Assembly: GCA_017413105.1 (NCBI GenBank)
Contig: JAFPVA010000234.1
Coordinates: forward strand, 1-34,055
DNA length: 34,055 nt
Origin: Butyrivibrio sp.
Lineage (GTDB): Bacteria > Bacillota > Clostridia > Lachnospirales > Lachnospiraceae
Direction of reading: 5' to 3'
Shown here in pieces: positions 32,686 to 34,055 of this stretch. Below the pieces are notes generated by a model that saw only the letters and a program-made list of their open reading frames with translations, made no database searches and was not told the origin of the DNA. Positions within the stretch are counted from its first letter, which is position 1. Every line of letters starts with the position of its first letter. Made by a program: the position numbers and the translations under genes.

Positions 32686-33114
32686 ATGAAGTTACAGGAT
32701 GCAGTTAAGAAGGAAACGGGCAATATCGCCATTGGTACAGGCATTGGCGTTTTGATAATGTTTTCAGTGTTTTTTGTTTTACATTTGGTAATTCCGAAGG
32801 ATGCGCCATTTGGATGGACAGTACCCTTCGATTACAAGGTAATTCTGGGAGGAATTGGCGGCTTTTTAGTGGCTGTCGGCAATTTCTTCTGGATGGCGAT
32901 AACAGTGCAGAAGGTAGCATCTATAGAGGATGAAGACCAGGCGAAAAGAACTATGGGCGTCAGCTACAGATATCGCACCATGCTTCAGTTTCTATGGGTG
33001 ATACTTGCAATAGTAGTTCCAGTATTCAATCTGGTGGCGGGCATTGTTCCGCTGTTTATACCTAGCTTTACAATTAAACTACGCGGGATCTTGTCTGCGG
33101 GGAAAGGAGGTTGA
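32686..33114 (+). CDS. atpI: ATP synthase subunit I (AtpI-like)
   Basis: Membrane protein of 142 aa with four hydrophobic segments (about 17-37, 49-70, 96-112 and 115-130). Family-like features are GTGIGVLIMFSVFFVLH near the N-terminus and GGIGGFLVAVGNFFWMAITVQKV, followed by a charged loop (EDEDQAKRTM). AtpI-type proteins help assemble the c-ring and are encoded just before atpB, as here. The ATG at 32686 follows GGGGAG. The gene ends 10 bp before the subunit a start, with the ribosome binding site of atpB at its very end. Confidence 0.82.
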   Translation: MKLQDAVKKETGNIAIGTGIGVLIMFSVFFVLHLVIPKDAPFGWTVPFDYKVILGGIGGFLVAVGNFFWMAITVQKVASIEDEDQAKRTMGVSYRYRTMLQFLWVILAIVVPVFNLVAGIVPLFIPSFTIKLRGILSAGKGG

Positions 33115-33124
33115 AGGCGAAAGC

Positions 33125-33895
33125 ATGAGTAGTGGTTTCGAAGTCGATTATGCGCAGATATACAAAACCTTCCATACGGGAATTCCGATTCTCGGTGACT
33201 TCCAGCTTACAGAGACTCTGATAGTCAGCTGGATAGTCATGATCATCATCACAGGTTTATGTATATTCCTGACGAGAGATCTCAAGATCGAAAACATCTC
33301 GAAGAGACAGGCTTTTGCAGAGATGCTTGTTGAGACGGGCAACAATTTTGTCCGCAACAACACCGGCTCAAATAAGTTTGATAAGCTGATTCCTTTTGTT
33401 TCAGCACTATTCGCCACCAGCGTGGTATCAAACCTTATAAGCCTTGTTGGACTAAGAAGTCCCACAGCAGACCTGTCTACAGAGGCAGCTTGGGCGATAG
33501 TTGTTTTCATTATGATCACATCGACCAAGATCAAGACCAATGGATTTGGCGGATATTTAAAGGGATTTACAACACCTATTGCTGTAATGACACCGTTTAA
33601 TATCCTGTCAGAGTTGGCAACCCCGGTAAGTATGGCTTGCCGTCACTTTGGTAACATCCTTTCAGGTGTAGTTATCGACGGACTTATTTATTGGGCATTA
33701 GGACTTGCATCAGCAGCTATTTTCGGGCTGATTCCGGGTGCGGTTGGAGATTTCCTCTCCAAGATACCGATTCTCGGTGTTGGTATTCCGGCTGTAACCG
33801 GTGTTTACTTTGACTGGTTCTCAGGCTGTATGCAGGCATTCATCTTCTGTATGCTGACGGTAATGTATATCGCCAACGCAGCAGAGGAAGGTTAA
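33125..33895 (+). CDS. atpB: ATP synthase F0 subunit a (AtpB)
   Basis: Subunit a of the membrane F0 sector, forming the ion half-channels against the c-ring; 256 aa from the ATG at 33125. The frame is open further upstream but overlaps atpI without a ribosome binding site. AAAGGAGG (33103-33110) is 14 nt away and GAAGG closer. Seen: an N-terminal segment (VDYAQIYKTFHTGIPILGDF), FVSALFATSVVSNLISLVG, and the essential Arg in SMACRHFGNILSGVVI, equivalent to the SLGLRLFGN region of E. coli. The end FCMLTVMYIANAAE is typical. No clear Na+ or H+ specificity can be assigned without subunit c, which should follow but lies beyond the window. Confidence 0.95.
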   Translation: MSSGFEVDYAQIYKTFHTGIPILGDFQLTETLIVSWIVMIIITGLCIFLTRDLKIENISKRQAFAEMLVETGNNFVRNNTGSNKFDKLIPFVSALFATSVVSNLISLVGLRSPTADLSTEAAWAIVVFIMITSTKIKTNGFGGYLKGFTTPIAVMTPFNILSELATPVSMACRHFGNILSGVVIDGLIYWALGLASAAIFGLIPGAVGDFLSKIPILGVGIPAVTGVYFDWFSGCMQAFIFCMLTVMYIANAAEEG

Positions 33896-33962
33896 AAACT
33901 GAATATGGGTGATAAAAGGATTCAAAGCTTCAAATATGCATGAGTTCTTGGATAAAATTACA

Positions 33963-34053
33963 GAAATCCGCACTTGCTGCGGGTTTCGTGAGAACATGAT
34001 TCAAGAGTCAACCAAGCCCTGCGACGTTAGTCGCCTTCAAATGGCTTGGTTGA
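33963..34053 (+). repeat. Structured region after atpB, probably before atpE
   Basis: Hairpin A: GAAATCCGCA (33963-33972) with TGCGGGTTTC (33978-33987), one wobble. Hairpin B: TCAACCAAGCC (34008-34018) pairs perfectly over 11 bp with GGCTTGGTTGA (34043-34053), enclosing a second perfect hairpin GCGAC/GTCGC with loop GTTA (34021-34034). No coding sequence is recognisable from 33896 to the window end (160 bp). It may regulate translation or processing at the atpB-atpE junction, or be a palindromic repeat element. The window edge prevents judging a following T-tract. Confidence 0.75.
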
Positions 34054-34055
34054 TA

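Noticed and set aside
33044-33124. Longer N-terminus for AtpB starting at 33044
   Set aside because: It overlaps the end of atpI and lacks a ribosome binding site; 33125 gives the expected subunit length.
19722-33895. Functional link of the MgtC protein to the ATP synthase genes, as Salmonella MgtC acts on F1F0-ATPase
   Set aside because: They lie more than 12 kb apart in separate operons; nothing in the sequence supports a local connection.
1-34055. CRISPR arrays, tRNA, rRNA, insertion sequences or prophage genes
   Set aside because: No regularly spaced repeats, cloverleaf-like genes, transposase or integrase motifs were seen on either strand.

Overview
The window looks like chromosomal DNA of an anaerobic, fibre-degrading member of the Lachnospiraceae, most like Butyrivibrio or Pseudobutyrivibrio. 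The grounds are a GH3 beta-glucosidase with the reversed domain order described from Butyrivibrio fibrisolvens, a GH120 beta-xylosidase, LplB/YtcP-type oligosaccharide permeases without a dedicated ATPase, a DUF6465 protein, and strong Firmicute-style ribosome binding sites and terminators. The genus is inferred from gene content, not from a marker-gene comparison.

Layout. (1) 1-5.3 kb: a cytoplasmic GH3 glycosidase, a small lipoprotein with a KPVIYLYP motif, and aspartyl-tRNA synthetase. (2) 5.35-10.5 kb: a sugar-acid or hydroxy-acid operon: a nickel-pincer (LarA-family) racemase or epimerase, a two-subunit UxaA-type dehydratase, a GntP-family permease and a FadR-type GntR regulator. It is read from one strong promoter that carries a perfect 22-bp palindromic operator. 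A glycerate 2-kinase lies next to it, convergent with the regulator. (3) 11.9-20.4 kb: a substrate-binding-protein-like sensor, a YesM-type histidine kinase and a YesN-type response regulator, followed by an AfuABC/FbpABC-like ABC importer and an MgtC-family protein. This arrangement recalls HptRSA and PgtABC systems that sense phosphorylated metabolites. (4) 20.6-24.9 kb: a dCache chemoreceptor, a DUF3048 protein, and on the minus strand a solitary ParA-type ATPase with a DUF6465 partner. (5) 24.9-32.2 kb: a GH120 beta-xylosidase divergent from a LacI-type regulator, two CUT1 permeases and a large lipoprotein binding protein: a xylo-oligosaccharide uptake and hydrolysis locus. (6) 32.2-34.1 kb: the start of the ATP synthase operon (AtpZ-like, AtpI, AtpB), cut by the window edge in a strongly structured intercistronic region.

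How the parts fit. Regions 1 and 5 serve intracellular hydrolysis of imported plant oligosaccharides. Region 2 should convert an imported hydroxy acid by C2 inversion and dehydration into a 2-keto-3-deoxy acid; its substrate cannot be read from the sequence. Region 3 probably senses and imports a small anionic, perhaps phosphorylated, compound. No mobile element, CRISPR array, tRNA or rRNA was recognised, and no gene-free stretch exceeds 300 bases. The most noteworthy parts are the LarA-UxaA-GntP operon with its operator, the three-component sensor paired with an importer and MgtC, and three intergenic blocks of clustered hairpins (16.7, 30.1 and 34.0 kb).
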